This document shows positions 1 to 11,000 of a stretch of DNA of 64,000 bases, piece after piece. This stretch comes from Metridium senile. Lineage: Eukaryota > Cnidaria > Anthozoa > Actiniaria > Metridiidae. Every line of letters starts with the position of its first letter. Position 1 is the stretch's first letter. Below the pieces are notes generated by a model. That model was not told the DNA's origin and ran no database searches. It saw only the letters and a program-made list of their open reading frames with translations. The DNA lies in assembly GCA_949775045.1 (NCBI GenBank), contig OX459100.1:7229462-7293461 (forward strand). Reading direction: 5' to 3'. The position numbers and the translations under genes are program-made.

Positions 1-3000
1 TCCTGTCCAGTCATCTCGGCCAATATGACATCAACAAGCTCATCACTAGTTCTGTTTTGGGATATCTCGTTCCATCGATCATTGCCTCCTTCGACGTATT
101 GGCCACACTTCTCCCACTTGGGTCTAAGGAATGAGAAGGATGGAAGTGAATTGAAAATATGGATAAAAGGATTAATAATAGTAAATGTGAAATAAGGAAT
201 CAGAAATAAGAAGGATGGAAATGAATTGAGAATATTGGTAATAGGATTAATAATAGTAAATGGAAAGGAATGGGAATAATACCAACATAATACTGAAAAT
301 AAGAAACATATTAGAAGAGAGAAATAGAACAGAAATGAATAATAGAATGAAAGTGAATAATAATGAAAAAGTGAATATATATAAATGATAAAGAAAAGAA
401 ATGAAAGTGAGAAAAAGAATGGAAAAAATCAAAATGAAACAAATGAGAAATAGAATGGAAGCAAAAAATAGAAAAGAAGGGAAGTGGGAAATTGAATGGG
501 AGAAAATGGAAATGATAATTGCACTACTAGGAAGCCTGAGAATGAGAATAAAAATGAAAAAATACATTATCACCAACAATGCCCAGGTTGAGCATCTTGT
601 TAAGATCTGGTAACATCATCCAAGACTTTACTAAAACCTTGTCAAGTAAATTTCTTGGAAGGATCTTGGGAAGATCTTAATTACATCTTGGCAGAAACTT
701 GAAAGTTCATGCAGGTTGTTGCAGATTGAGGGTTACATGCCAAGATATTTTAAGATCATGTCTGGATCTTGCCAGGATCTAGTCTCCTTCGCAGCCGTTC
801 TTAGTGTTGTCACAAGGGATGGAGTATTGCATGATGACACTAAAAACGGCTGCGAAGGAGACTAGCCAGGATCTTGCATGATCTTACATAAATGGATGTG
901 TATACAATTACCTTGGAGTAGCACTTCTTCTCATTTGGTCACATTCAAGAGAAAGTTGATCTCTTTGCTCTACAACCTTTTTGTATACATCAAGCAGAGC
1001 ACTACAACAATAAAATAACATACTCAAAAATCAATGATGGACAAGAGAATAGGAAACAATTAATGCTCCACAACATCTGTATCTGATGTCACATAGAGAG
1101 TTGCAAAGTACCTATGTTCTTGCATTAATTTCTTGTTGTCTGCAACCATTTTCTCTCCATCAGTTTTCAAATTCTGAAAAGCAAACAAATTGATGAATGG
1201 AGGAACAGAAGTATAAAGGGATAACTGAATGTATGAATGAACATTAGAATGAATGTATAAATGAATGAAAGTATGAATAAATAAATTAATTACTGTATGA
1301 ATGATTGATACATGAATGTATGAATGAATGAATAAATGTATGAATAAATAAATGAATGAATGAATGTATGAAATAAATAAATTTATGTATGAAATAAATG
1401 AAAGTATGTATGAATAAATGTATCAATGAATGTATCAATATTGCATTGTCTAAAAATGTCAAGAGAAATGAACATTCCTATTCAAATGAATCCCAATAGC
1501 AGCCTTAGGGAGCGGTCATTATTTATGGTGGGGTAGGGGGTGGGTGATTTTTTGCTTCAAATTTACAAATTGTCACAACCCCTCCCTTGCCATAAACAAG
1601 TTTTTCATGATCCTTCCTTCTGATGTTTGCCAAAATCGTGATCCCTCCTTCAGTTGCCTAGGAAAATTAGTAACCCCTACTTCAGAAGCCTTGAAAATTC
1701 CATAACCCCTCCTCACAATCACCCACCCCTACCCCACCATAAATAATGACCGCTCCCCTATCAACAGGGATATTTTTCTTCTTACATTATGAAGTGCTTC
1801 TAGTTTCTCATGATCTCTTCTCGGTACAACATCACCATAATCAGCCTCCATTTTGGCCAGTTTTATGTTTTTGTTTTCCAGGTCTTCCCTGGCCTTCCTG
1901 GAAAGAAAATACAAGAAAACCATTCAATCAGTATGATATAACTTGGAAATCATTGAATAATTGAAACACAGATCAAAATAGATAACAAACAATATAATGA
2001 AATTGATAACATCGTAAAAAATGTTAACTTAACTTTACTTGTAAGTACTACTTAACTGTTAAGTAAAGTTAAGTTAACATTTTTGCTGTTTTACAAATTT
2101 CATTCTATTACCTATCGTTTATATCATACACCAGCACAGCCTATACAGATACTAGTTTACTAGCTAGTTTCCATTTATAATAGATAAGTTTATCCAGTAA
2201 ATTTTCATTTTTGATCAAGATTCCATTTTGTTTTTCTTACTTGAGGGCAAGTTTTAAAAATGTTACATCTTCTTTGCCTTCTCCGTCATCCTCTGTACTT
2301 TTCTTGGAGTCTTCTTGTTGGTATTTGAGTTCATTTATATCAGCAATCAACATTTTCCTGAAAAAAAGGGGAATTTTTCATCATTTTGCAATAATGAATT
2401 ATATTATTACATTACCAGTGTCACTTGAACATTATATATTATCATAATTAATTTAGTTTCATTTTGATCACTATGTTATCATTATTTATCATCACCAATC
2501 ATTGGTCATCATTGCTATCACCAGATCATCACCATCATTATCATCATCATCATTGGTCATCATTGCTATCACCATCACCAGACCATCACCATCATTATCA
2601 TCATCATCATTGGTCATCATTGCTATCACCATCACCAGATCATCACCATCATTATCATCACCATCATTGGTCATCATTGCTATCACCATCACCAGATCAT
2701 CACCATCATTATCATCATCATCATCACTGTCATCGTCATCATCACCATCATTATCATCATTGTCATCGTCATCACTGTCATCATCATCATCATTGTTATC
2801 ATTATCACTATCACCATCAATGTGGTCATTATCACCATTAGTACCATTGTCATCATGATCATCACTGTCATCACTGTCATCATGATCATCACTGTCATCA
2901 TGATCATCACTGTCATCATGATCATCCCTGTCATCATGATCATCACTGTCATCATGATCATCACTGTCATCATCATCATCATCACTTTCATCATCATCAT

Positions 3001-6000
3001 CACTGTCATCATGATCATCACTGTCATCATGATCATCACTGTCATCATCATCATCACTGTCATCATCATCATCACTGTCATCATTATCATCACTGTCATC
3101 AATATCACTATCAACATCAATGTGGTCATTATATCACCATCAGTACCATTGTCATCATCATCATCATTGTCATCATTATCACTATCACCATCAATGTGGT
3201 CATTATCACCATCAGTACCATTGTCACCATGATCATGATCATTATATTATTATATACGGTAATAGCGGTTAGGATTCCTGGCTTTTACCCAGGCGGCCCG
3301 GGTTCGACTCCTGGTATGGGAACACATTTTATTGGACCCACAGTAATTGGTCATGCTGTTGTGGGCTCCTGTCTTCAGATGAAGTTAAATAAATAAATAA
3401 AACATACCTTGCATCACACTCATTCCTGTAACGAAGATACTCGGCACCTAATTCCTCTTGAAGCTATTAATAGTAAAGTCAAAATATTCTATAAATATTA
3501 AAATCATTCTAACTTGTTGGTAAGCCAGGAAATGGTACTGCATTAGTTTACTGTGAAATGATGAGCCAGTATTCATACCTTTTGCACTTGGACTTGAAGA
3601 GAAACCTTGTCTTCTCTGAAAAATAGAAATAATTTAATAAAATTCTGAATACCACTGTAGTCAACAGGTTCCCATTTAAATCTGTACTTTCCCATTTAAA
3701 TCTGTACTTTCCCATTTAAATCTGTACTTTCCCATTTAAATCTGTACTTTCCCATTTAAATCTGTACTTTCCCATTTAAATCTGTACTTTCCCATTTAAA
3801 TCTGTACTTTCCCATTTAAATCTGTACTTTCCCATTTAAATCTGTACTTTCCCATTTAAATCTGTACTTTCCCATTTAAATCTGTACTTTCCCATTTAAA
3901 TCTGTACTTTCCCATTTAAATCTGTACTTTCCCATTTAAATCTGTACTTTCCCATTTAAATCTGTACTTTCCCATTTAAATCTGTACTTTCTCATTTAAA
4001 TCTGTACTTTCCCATTTAAATCTGTACTTTCCCATTTAAATCTGTACTTTCTCATTTAAATCTGTACTTTCCCATTTAAATCTGTACTTATGCAAATTTT
4101 GTTGATGTGTGCTAAACACACAGATCAACCAATCAGAGAAGTTCACTTCAGAAATAATATACTCTGATTGGTTGATCTGTGTGTTTAGCACATACCAACA
4201 CAATTTGCATAAGTACAGATTTAAATAGGAACCTGTTAGTTATATATTTATGGATAAATTGTACTGTAATTTGACTTTATATTACTCAAATTGAAAACAC
4301 AGTACCTTAGTTTTTCAATGATATTTTGCAGTCTTCTATTTTCTCCTTTCATATTGATCATGTCTGAGAAGAAACATTGCTGATAAGTAAAGTACAAGTA
4401 CTACAGAGAGGGAAGAGGAAAACACAAATCAAATATTCCTTCTCACTATTTCTCATAGCATTTTTCAATTCACTCTCAAATTATTATAGACATTTCTCCC
4501 CACTTCCTAGTCTTTTCTAGTTATATCTCCCATCGATCTCCTAGTTTATTTTAGGTCTTTGGACCAATGGGTGGCATGGGTGGCCTAGCGGTTAAATCGC
4601 TGGCCTCTCACCGCTGTGGTCCAGGTTCAAGTCCTGGCTCGGGCATGGATTATATGTGAGTTGAGTTTGTTTGATGTGTTCTTCTCTCCTATGCCACGAG
4701 GGTTTTTCTCCGGGTTATCCGGTTTTCCTCCCTCCACAAAAATGAACATGTGAGCTGCGTTGTGTGCAAAATAATTAACGTAGAGGTAGTGAGTGTGTGT
4801 CTGAGTCTCCCCAATTAGCCACTGGCTAAATACATTGAGACGTTAAAAAAGTGATTTATTTTTATTTTATTTATTCTTGCCCCTTCCTGATCCACCTCTG
4901 CAGTTGATATTATATGAGTTATTTAATATATTTATGCAGCCATTTTTTTTTCTATGGTTTTAATTTTACCTGATTTTTCCTCTTGTTTCATGGCCAGTAG
5001 CTTCTTTTCACATTGTTCAGAAACAGTTACAAGCATGCTCTGTTAAAGGAAGCAAGACACAGAGAGTCAAGTACCAACATTGTATAATTTACCTGTTTCA
5101 AAAAAGGTTGCTGGAGTATACACCCTTTAATTTCCGAGAAACATTGTCACCCGTGAAGTGAAAAGCCTACAAGCTAGTAGCGCAGGGGATTATGGGTTAC
5201 CTATGTATACTTTATTAGAACACAGGGATTTCATGGCCACATTATTGCTACATTTGCCAATATGTTATTGAGAAATGTCCATTTTGACTTATCAAACAAC
5301 AAGAAAGGCGTTCCGAATGCACATTTAGTTCCTGAACTGATCCATGGTCCTTTGCGCCACTAGCTTGTGTGCTTTTCACGGGTGACAAACTTTCTCAGAA
5401 AGGGTGTATACCGGTAGTACTTATATAAGTGGAAACACAAGCTGACTCAGTAAGTCCTGCACATTAGCTGTCTATCTCATATTCACAGCTATAGATGTGA
5501 TATAGGCAATAGGCTTCAAATGACAATTTTTCTTTACCTTAAGTGGTTCTAAATCTCTGATAATTTCTCTCTGATGGACAAGCATCATCTCATATTCATG
5601 TTTTACAGCAGACAACAGTGGTTTGTACGTCTTGAAGTCTTCTATAAGATACTCAAACACTTCTCTGAAAGCCTGAAAATAACAACAGTCATAAATCATG
5701 ATTATTGCTGGCTATTAAATTCTTTCCCACTAAATTACAAAATTCAGGACATCATTATCCAACTAGTCATAGACGAGTAAAAATATCGGAGTAGGACTGG
5801 ATCAAGTAAAAATATCCAGCGATATTTTTACTCGTCTATCTAAGCCCTCAAGTAAAACAATATTTTGCTTTATAAAAGAACAAAAACCTTTTGATTGGAT
5901 AATAAATAACTTATTAAACAGTTTGATGTGTAATATGGCTGGATATTTTACTCGTTAACTTGCATTTTGACTCGCCCGGAGGCTTGTCAAAATACAGCGT

Positions 6001-6920
6001 TTCACTCATAAAATATCCAGCCATGTTACACATCAAACTGTCTAATAAGATATATAAATTCTTGCAATTAGGTGAATGTCACTTCTTCTTTTGGAATTCA
6101 AAACCAACCTGCAGTCTCTTTTCACTGGGAATCATCTCCGTGCAATCCAGCGTTCGTAACTCTTTCTGTAAAAATGCCTCAAGTTGTTCAAGAAACTTTG
6201 GTTTATGAACTCCTTTTGGCATAAACTCATTAGATTGTTTGATAACGCCAGGGTTTAAATCAGGAACACTTGGGCCAAGTGCATGGGCTGGCCATATATC
6301 AAGAGTACCAGCTCTAGTATCGACATGAGGTTGAAGAACTACTGACGGAGGGAGAATATACTTTTCTGATCCATTAGCAGAAGTTAGTGAGTAACTTGGG
6401 CCGTTTAAACCGTTATATTGTCTGGGAGTTTTGCTTGAATTGTGGTTGGATAAAGACCTGATAAACAAAAATTAGAAAAAGGTCATTCAACTTGTTTTCT
6501 GCCAACGAATATCAATGATATTTAATCAACATTAGTACAGACTTATCCTGAAAAAAAACAGAGGGTTTTTTTCTTACTTTTACAGGGAAAACAAGAGCGA
6601 AAGCACTTCTGTTTTCTCAGGCTAGTCTTGGAAAGAACATCAATCTTCTTCACAAAATAATCTATCACTAATCTAAGATATATTTAACATTGTCAGCTTC
6701 AATCCCTTAAAATTTAAACTTCAAAGATTTTATATTTTCATCATTTTGTACGACTAGAAAAAGGACAACTTTCGAAACAAAAAGCACAATATCCTTTTCA
6801 ATCTCACTTCGATAAAATCACATTTTAACTTCTGAAAATCAGGTAAAAAAATTAAGAATTGCTTGAAAAGTTAAGCTAAGATACTTACGGTGGTAAAGGA
6901 GGTAGCTTTGTGTGCGACAT
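1..6920 (-). CDS. TSNAXIP1: TSNAXIP1-like coiled-coil protein, 12 exons visible, 3' end beyond the window
   Basis: Exons, 5' to 3' on the minus strand: 6889-6920 (ATG at 6918-6920), 6109-6457, 5538-5672, 4970-5039, 4306-4363, 3579-3615, 3408-3463, 2241-2357, 1786-1897, 1112-1173, 912-1001, and 123 to the window edge. Every junction has GT/AG and the phases chain without a stop over 1241 nt (about 413 codons). Residues about 96-172 (from FLEQLEAFLQKELRTLDC through AFREVFEYLIEDF to TYKPLLSAVKHEYE) match the N-terminal domain of translin-associated factor X-interacting protein 1 as I know it. The rest is charged heptad-rich coiled coil, followed by a WEKCGQYVEGGNDRW motif in the last exon. The human protein is larger (about 650-700 aa), so a third or more of the gene is probably missing. 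The human gene is testis-expressed and its product binds TSNAX; the role here is inferred. Introns hold many repeats, listed separately. Confidence 0.85.
124..580. repeat. Purine-rich low-complexity tract in the last visible intron
   Basis: Long runs built of GAAATGA, GAATAA and AATGAAA on the plus strand. Open frames here are Lys/Glu- or Phe/Ile-rich artefacts of composition, not genes. Confidence 0.7.
781..865. mobile_element. 85-bp foldback MITE with 7-9 bp target duplication
   Basis: The arms AGTCTCCTTCGCAGCCGTT (from 781) and its complement (ending about 863) form a nearly perfect hairpin. The direct repeat CCAGGATCT lies on both sides (772-780 and 866-874); if the TIR is read as CTAGTCTCC the duplication is 7 bp. 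A 7-9 bp duplication suggests mobilisation by a Mutator-like or similar transposase (inference). Confidence 0.75.
1200..1440. repeat. (ATGA/ATGT)n tetranucleotide microsatellite
   Basis: Imperfect runs of GAATGAATGTAT type units between exons 9 and 10 of the TSNAXIP1-like gene. Confidence 0.8.
1508..1757. mobile_element. 250-bp foldback element
   Basis: The left arm begins GGGAGCGGTCATTATTTATG (1508) and the right arm ends with its complement (1757). The homology continues through a G-rich then C-rich block of about 45 bp. It lies only about 28 bp inside the intron from the donor of the exon ending at 1786. It is non-coding. Confidence 0.75.
2015..2175 (+). repeat. Copy of the dispersed AGTAAAGTTAAG repeat (Penelope-tail-like family), rearranged
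   Basis: It holds the family landmarks AGTAAAGTTAAGTTAACATT, TTACAAATTTCATTCTATTA and ACTAGTTTACT. Its left part is a palindrome (2019-2084) around AAGTAAAGTTAAG. Other copies are at 11076, 15361, 29740 (minus), 36896 and 53100. This copy has lost the hammerhead-like segment. Confidence 0.65.
2465..3245. repeat. Compound ATC-type microsatellite and minisatellite
   Basis: CAT/ATC trinucleotides are organised into higher-order units: about 60-bp units at 2505-2700 and 18-bp units (TCATCACTGTCATCATGA) at about 2850-3100. His/Met/Thr-rich frames across it are artefacts. It lies in the intron upstream of exon 7 of the TSNAXIP1-like gene. Confidence 0.85.
3253..3403 (+). mobile_element. tRNA(Glu)-derived SINE
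   Basis: 3258-3322 resembles tRNA-Glu: TAGCGGTTAGGATTCCTGG (A box and anticodon arm), CCAGGCGGCCCGGGTTCGACT (variable and T arm, B box), then an acceptor strand TATGGGA. The anticodon loop reads CTTTTAC, so the anticodon is altered to TTT and the 5' acceptor strand is degenerate; this is not a functional tRNA gene. An unrelated about 65-bp body and an (AAAT)n tail follow, as expected of a SINE. The tail ends within a few bases of the splice donor at 3402-3407. Confidence 0.7.
3661..4240. mobile_element. Foldback element with one arm expanded into 21 x 20-bp tandem units
   Basis: Right terminus: complement of AACAGGTTCCTATTTAAATC, ending 4237. Left terminus: AACAGGTTCCCATTTAAATC from 3665. 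The inner arms (4083-4150 and 4165-4230) pair through TGTGCTAAACACACAGATCA. On the left the 20-bp piece CCCATTTAAATCTGTACTTT is repeated exactly 21 times (3671-4090); only two units, starting 3991 and 4051, carry a C-to-T change and the last ends in A. On the right the unit is single. It sits in an intron of the TSNAXIP1-like gene. Confidence 0.9.
4565..4876 (+). mobile_element. tRNA-derived SINE, family S1, nearly full length
   Basis: The head has an A-box-like TGGCCTAGCGGTTAAATCGC and a B box GGTTCAAGTCC. The body carries CACGAGGGTTTTTCTCCGGG and TAGAGGTAGTGAGTGTGTG, then TTAGCCACTGGCTAAATACA, and ends in a (TTTTA)n tail. Relatives in this window are at 17359, 18107, 31640 and 54340. Confidence 0.75.
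5112..5415. mobile_element. About 300-bp foldback element
   Basis: The left arm has GTATACACCCTTT...GTCACCCGTGAA...ACAAGCTAGTAGCGC; the right arm is its imperfect complement, ending GGGTGTATACC. It is non-coding, in the intron between exons 3 and 4 of the TSNAXIP1-like gene. Confidence 0.65.
5768..6055. mobile_element. Nested foldback sequence
   Basis: Two hairpins: 5768-5838 (AGACGAGTAAAAATATC against GATATTTTTACTCGTCT) and 5908-6052 (TTTGATGTGTAATATGGCTG against its complement). Both use the TAAAATATCC/ACTCG motif, so they are probably parts of one element. It lies in intron 2 of the TSNAXIP1-like gene. Confidence 0.6.
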
Positions 6921-7189
6921 TTCAAATTATATAAGATATAAAGCTATTTTTGTCTCTTGTCAACAGGACGAAGTTTGACTTCGAAAGTCCACCATCTTGG
7001 ATTTGTTGTTGCTATGTACGAACGCTTGGTTACTAGCCTCGGTATGGCTAACACAGGAAGCCCAAAATGTAAACATCTCATTTAGTCGAAAGGAATAAAT
7101 GAATAAATAAATTACTAAATGAGAGATAATATTTTCTAAAAATATAAAAAAATGACATTTTAAGTCTATCGTCTGATAATGAGTTCGTT

Positions 7190-7345
7190 TGCTATTTTTT
7201 TTCGTTTTGTTGTTTGTTTGTTTGCTTGTTTGTTTGCTTGTTTGTTTGTTTGCTTGTTTGTTTGCTTGTTTGTTTGTTTGTTTGCTTAATATATTTTCTT
7301 GCTTTCTTGTCTGCTTACTTTGTTTCTTTGTTTGTTTATTTCAAA
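7190..7345. repeat. (GTTT/GCTT)n tetranucleotide repeat
   Basis: Tandem GTTTGTTTGCTT units. The Leu/Val/Cys/Phe-rich frames here are artefacts of composition. Confidence 0.85.
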
Positions 7346-7659
7346 AAGTATTATTTCCATTCAAAAAAGACTTCGTTTCTCTTTTTATCGAAATACTGGA
7401 CACCAGTTTATCGACCCTATATCATTTTTTTTATTATTTACTAGTAAGAAACTAGTTTTTAAATTTTTTTTTTATATGAATACATATAAAACTATTAAAT
7501 AAAAGAGAGAGAAAAGAGCTACGAACTAGTAAATAGGTATTGAAAGTAACGAAACAAAAAAAACACACACGTCCCTATATTTTAAAACCACTATATTCCA
7601 ATGACGTAGCATTAAACAAAGGTCAATGACGCTTGTACGATTAATGAGATATTAATGAC

Positions 7660-7844
7660 AATTACAGCGCAACGCGTAAAAGTATGGTCACTGATAATGT
7701 ATTCGCATACTTCTGTCTCGCCATCGATCCAATCAGCGTTGTAGGATTGTGTTATCTTGTCGCTGATTGGATCGATTGCGAGACAGAAGTATGCGAATAC
7801 ATTATCAGTGGCCATACTTTTACGCGTTGCGCTGTAAAAAGCTT
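7660..7844. mobile_element. 185-bp foldback MITE, CAGCGC family, copy 1
   Basis: Arms of about 75 bp begin TTACAGCGCAACGCGTAAAA and end in the complement. TA flanks CAGCGC on both sides, so a TA duplication is possible. A diverged relative sits at 10573-10788, inside the GST-like gene. Confidence 0.8.
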
Positions 7845-8086
7845 TTCAAAATACAGGCAATTACTATTGCAAATTTACATCGAAAGCGCCTAGCCAATGG
7901 TAGTGGCTAATTTCATAATTGGAAACTTCAGACGGGACAGTGAGGTGACGTAGCCTTGGTAAATAGACAGCCAAACACTCAGTGTGTCCGCTTCCGCTTA
8001 TCTGGTTCTGACACGGACAACCACATTGAATGTGTTTTGTGTAGACAGCTAGGAAATGGTCGCTGAGTTTACGGAGGCTATTCAAA

Positions 8087-11000
8087 ATGTCAACTAAGCC
8101 AGGGAAAAGTGAAGTCAAAATGGAGCCTTTCAAGTTGTACATTGTTCGAATTTCGCCATGTTGTCGTGTCGTGTGGTTGTATTTGCTTCAGGTTTGTGTG
8201 ATTCTATATTCTTCTCGTTACATTGTGGTGTTTTTTATTTTATTCTATACTGCATTTCTTGCTTAAATGTGTTTTTAAAGCGAGAAGTTCAGAGTAAATG
8301 TGATTTCGTATGTTTGTATAAAGTTGCGAAACCGAATTGAAACATTTTGCTTATAACATGCAATTGTATTCTCAATACGGTTCGTATAGAGTTTTCCCCC
8401 ATTGCTCTCGCTAAAAAGTGTCTTATGTACTATTTTCTTTTAAGCTTATAATTATAATATTCTACGTAAAAATAATTATTTGAAAGCAGCGGATTTTATA
8501 TATACAAGTAAATTATATCTATAATGATAATACGATCAGTGGTTGCCATATTTGTTTTCTGTAATATTTTCAATCTACGATATACAGCAAAAATCATTGA
8601 TGGAATACCCATATGTGATGTACGTTTAAATACGACCAGCATTTGATCAACATTTCCTAATATTTTGCTTAAGATATATATCATAATTGTTTAACATTTT
8701 TGTGTCTCATACTTGTTCTAAATAGTCTATTTTGTCTGGTATAAAAATATCACTTTTGGAGTCAGAAAATGTGGAAAAATAAATATCATTTCCATTATTT
8801 GTAACCAGACACCTTACCACCATAATTGGCCCGGTGTTTATTTGAATAACTTTTTTCCTCTTTTGTAATTTCACCCCTGGAAATTCAATTGTGTATGATT
8901 CGCATTTCCTAAAGAAGGCACTTGAAAAGCCCTCTCGTGTGCCATTCAAAATTATATCCATAAGTTGTTGGTCGAGAAACAGTTAGTGTGCTATTTCTGT
9001 GAAGATAAATAGTTAATATTTACAGAACGGAAAGCTTTCAGTCTGGTCAAAATACATCTGCCGCACATTTCAATAGGAGAACACAAACAAACTAAAAAAA
9101 AATACAATTTCTCCGTCCTTCGTTGTAATTTATACTAAGAAAAAGTCTAAAAGTCTAGAAGTGCTACAAATTTTAACGCCATTTTGAGTTCAAAATATGT
9201 GGAAAACATTCAAGCAATGTCTTTAAAGCACATTATTTATGTCCTTTTGTTTTCAAAAAAGGAATTGAAAAAATGAGTATACATTTAATATGTGTACATT
9301 GTTCAAAGATTACAAAAATATATAAAATATAAACTACAAATCTTTTAGAAACGTTAAGTATATGTTTATTTACTATGTTTTTTTCTCTTTTTCAGAATAA
9401 TTTGCCGGTTGAATTATTAGATGTAGATGTCTTCGAAGGGGAGCATAAACAGCCGTCATTTACTGCATTAAATCCACACCAAGAGGTTCCCGTTCTTGTC
9501 GATGGAAAAACAAATGTTTTTGAAGGGTATGTGTTAATTATTTCATATAAGGCTTCTAGGCAATTGTGCGCTAGAATGCGCCTTGATCCTAAAAGGATTA
9601 CGAAATAATCACTTTGGTCACAACCCATCAATTCCATATGTATATTCATTTAATTTCTTTGTTTATTTGCATCGCTGTGGTAAATGTGTCTTGTACGTTT
9701 TATAAATATGAGTTCTCTTTCGTTTGTTTATGAGATCGTAAGGAAATTGCTAAGCAATTTTAGAACATGTTATTTGTTACTCTTTCCTGTTGCCATGGAG
9801 CGTTCACACACTGCGCACTGATGCAGAACTGATGGACTATATATTACTATATACTATATATTATATGTTAATTCAAATGTTATCGTTAGGGGTGGACCAT
9901 TTAACTTTTGAGGGGGGGGGGGTGGATGATTTTGAAAAAAAATTCCCTGCAAGCCAAAATTGCCACTGAAATCTTTGCTTTTCTATAAAATAAATTCCGT
10001 GCGCACGCCAGCGGGCTAAAAAAAATTTCCTGCACGGACAAAATCATCCACCCCCCCCCCCCCCCCCCCCCCCCCCTCAAAAGTCAAATGGTCCGCCCCT
10101 TACCTTTTGTCATCGCACCATCCTAATTTGTATATTTATATTGGTATTCAATTTGAACGTTGTCGTTAAAATGCCTTAAACCCCTTTTTTCATTGCACCA
10201 CCATAATGTACATTTGTTTAGCTTATTCAACTATCAAGGTCATTGACAAAAAATTAAAAAAAAGATCAATATAAAGCTTGTTCTCTAGACAGAAAGAGTC
10301 TTATATGTCAAAAATTATGATTTCTACACATTTTTGATATACCAATGTTGTGCGTATTTAATTAAGATTTTCTCTGACATATATTGATATATATGTCAAT
10401 CTATATATGTCAATATATATATATCAATTCTTTGTCAGGATTTCAATTTTAAGCTACCTGGCACAAAAGTATACCGAGTACGCAGGATGGGGCAAGACAC
10501 CTTGTGAGAGAACCAGTGTTTTATCGGTATTGAACTGGGCTTGCTTTGATCTACACAGGTAAAGACAACTGTTGCAGCGCGACGCGCAAAAGTAGTGACC
10601 CCTTTAATATATTCGCATACTTCTATGCATGGACTTTATGCTGCGAAACGAGTTTTTCACAACTTATTCGGTAAAATCAGACAACTTCACATCAAATGTG
10701 TCTGTTTAAAGTACAAACCCCCGTGCATAGAAGTATGCAAATACATTAAATGTGGTCATACTTTTGCGCGTCGCGCTGTAATTACAATCAATTTCATGTT
10801 AACATCAAGAAATGTTTCATTTTGCGTTGCTTAAAATAATTTACTTTGTGATACCGTTATGAGTCCATAGTGAGTAAGTAAGTAAGTAAGTACGATTATA
10901 AGTGTGTAAGTAAATAAGTTAGTTAGTTAGTTAGTATATAAGCACGTAAGTAAGTAAGTAAACGTGTGAGCATGCACACTTCTAAGTAACGGTAGTAGAT

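Larger units (their letters stand above)
6921..8086. promoter_or_regulatory. Divergent intergenic region between the TSNAXIP1-like and GST-like genes
   Basis: The two start codons face away from each other about 1.17 kb apart, so both promoters should lie here. I see no definable TATA box or initiator. The interval also holds a (GTTT)n microsatellite (7190-7345) and a foldback element (7660-7844). Confidence 0.5.

Noticed and set aside
2464..3232. Long His-, Ser- or Met/Thr-rich open frames
   Set aside because: They are translations of ATC-type microsatellite in all frames; no codon bias, start context or splice sites.
3258..3322. Functional tRNA-Glu gene
   Set aside because: The 5' acceptor strand does not pair, the anticodon is TTT in a Glu-type body, and a SINE body and tail follow.
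3671..4090. CRISPR-like array of regular short repeats
   Set aside because: The 20-bp units are contiguous with no spacers, lie in a eukaryotic intron and derive from a MITE arm.
6960..7060. RFX X-box upstream of the TSNAXIP1-like gene (GTTGCTATG)
   Set aside because: Only a half site resembles the consensus; the second half has the wrong spacing.
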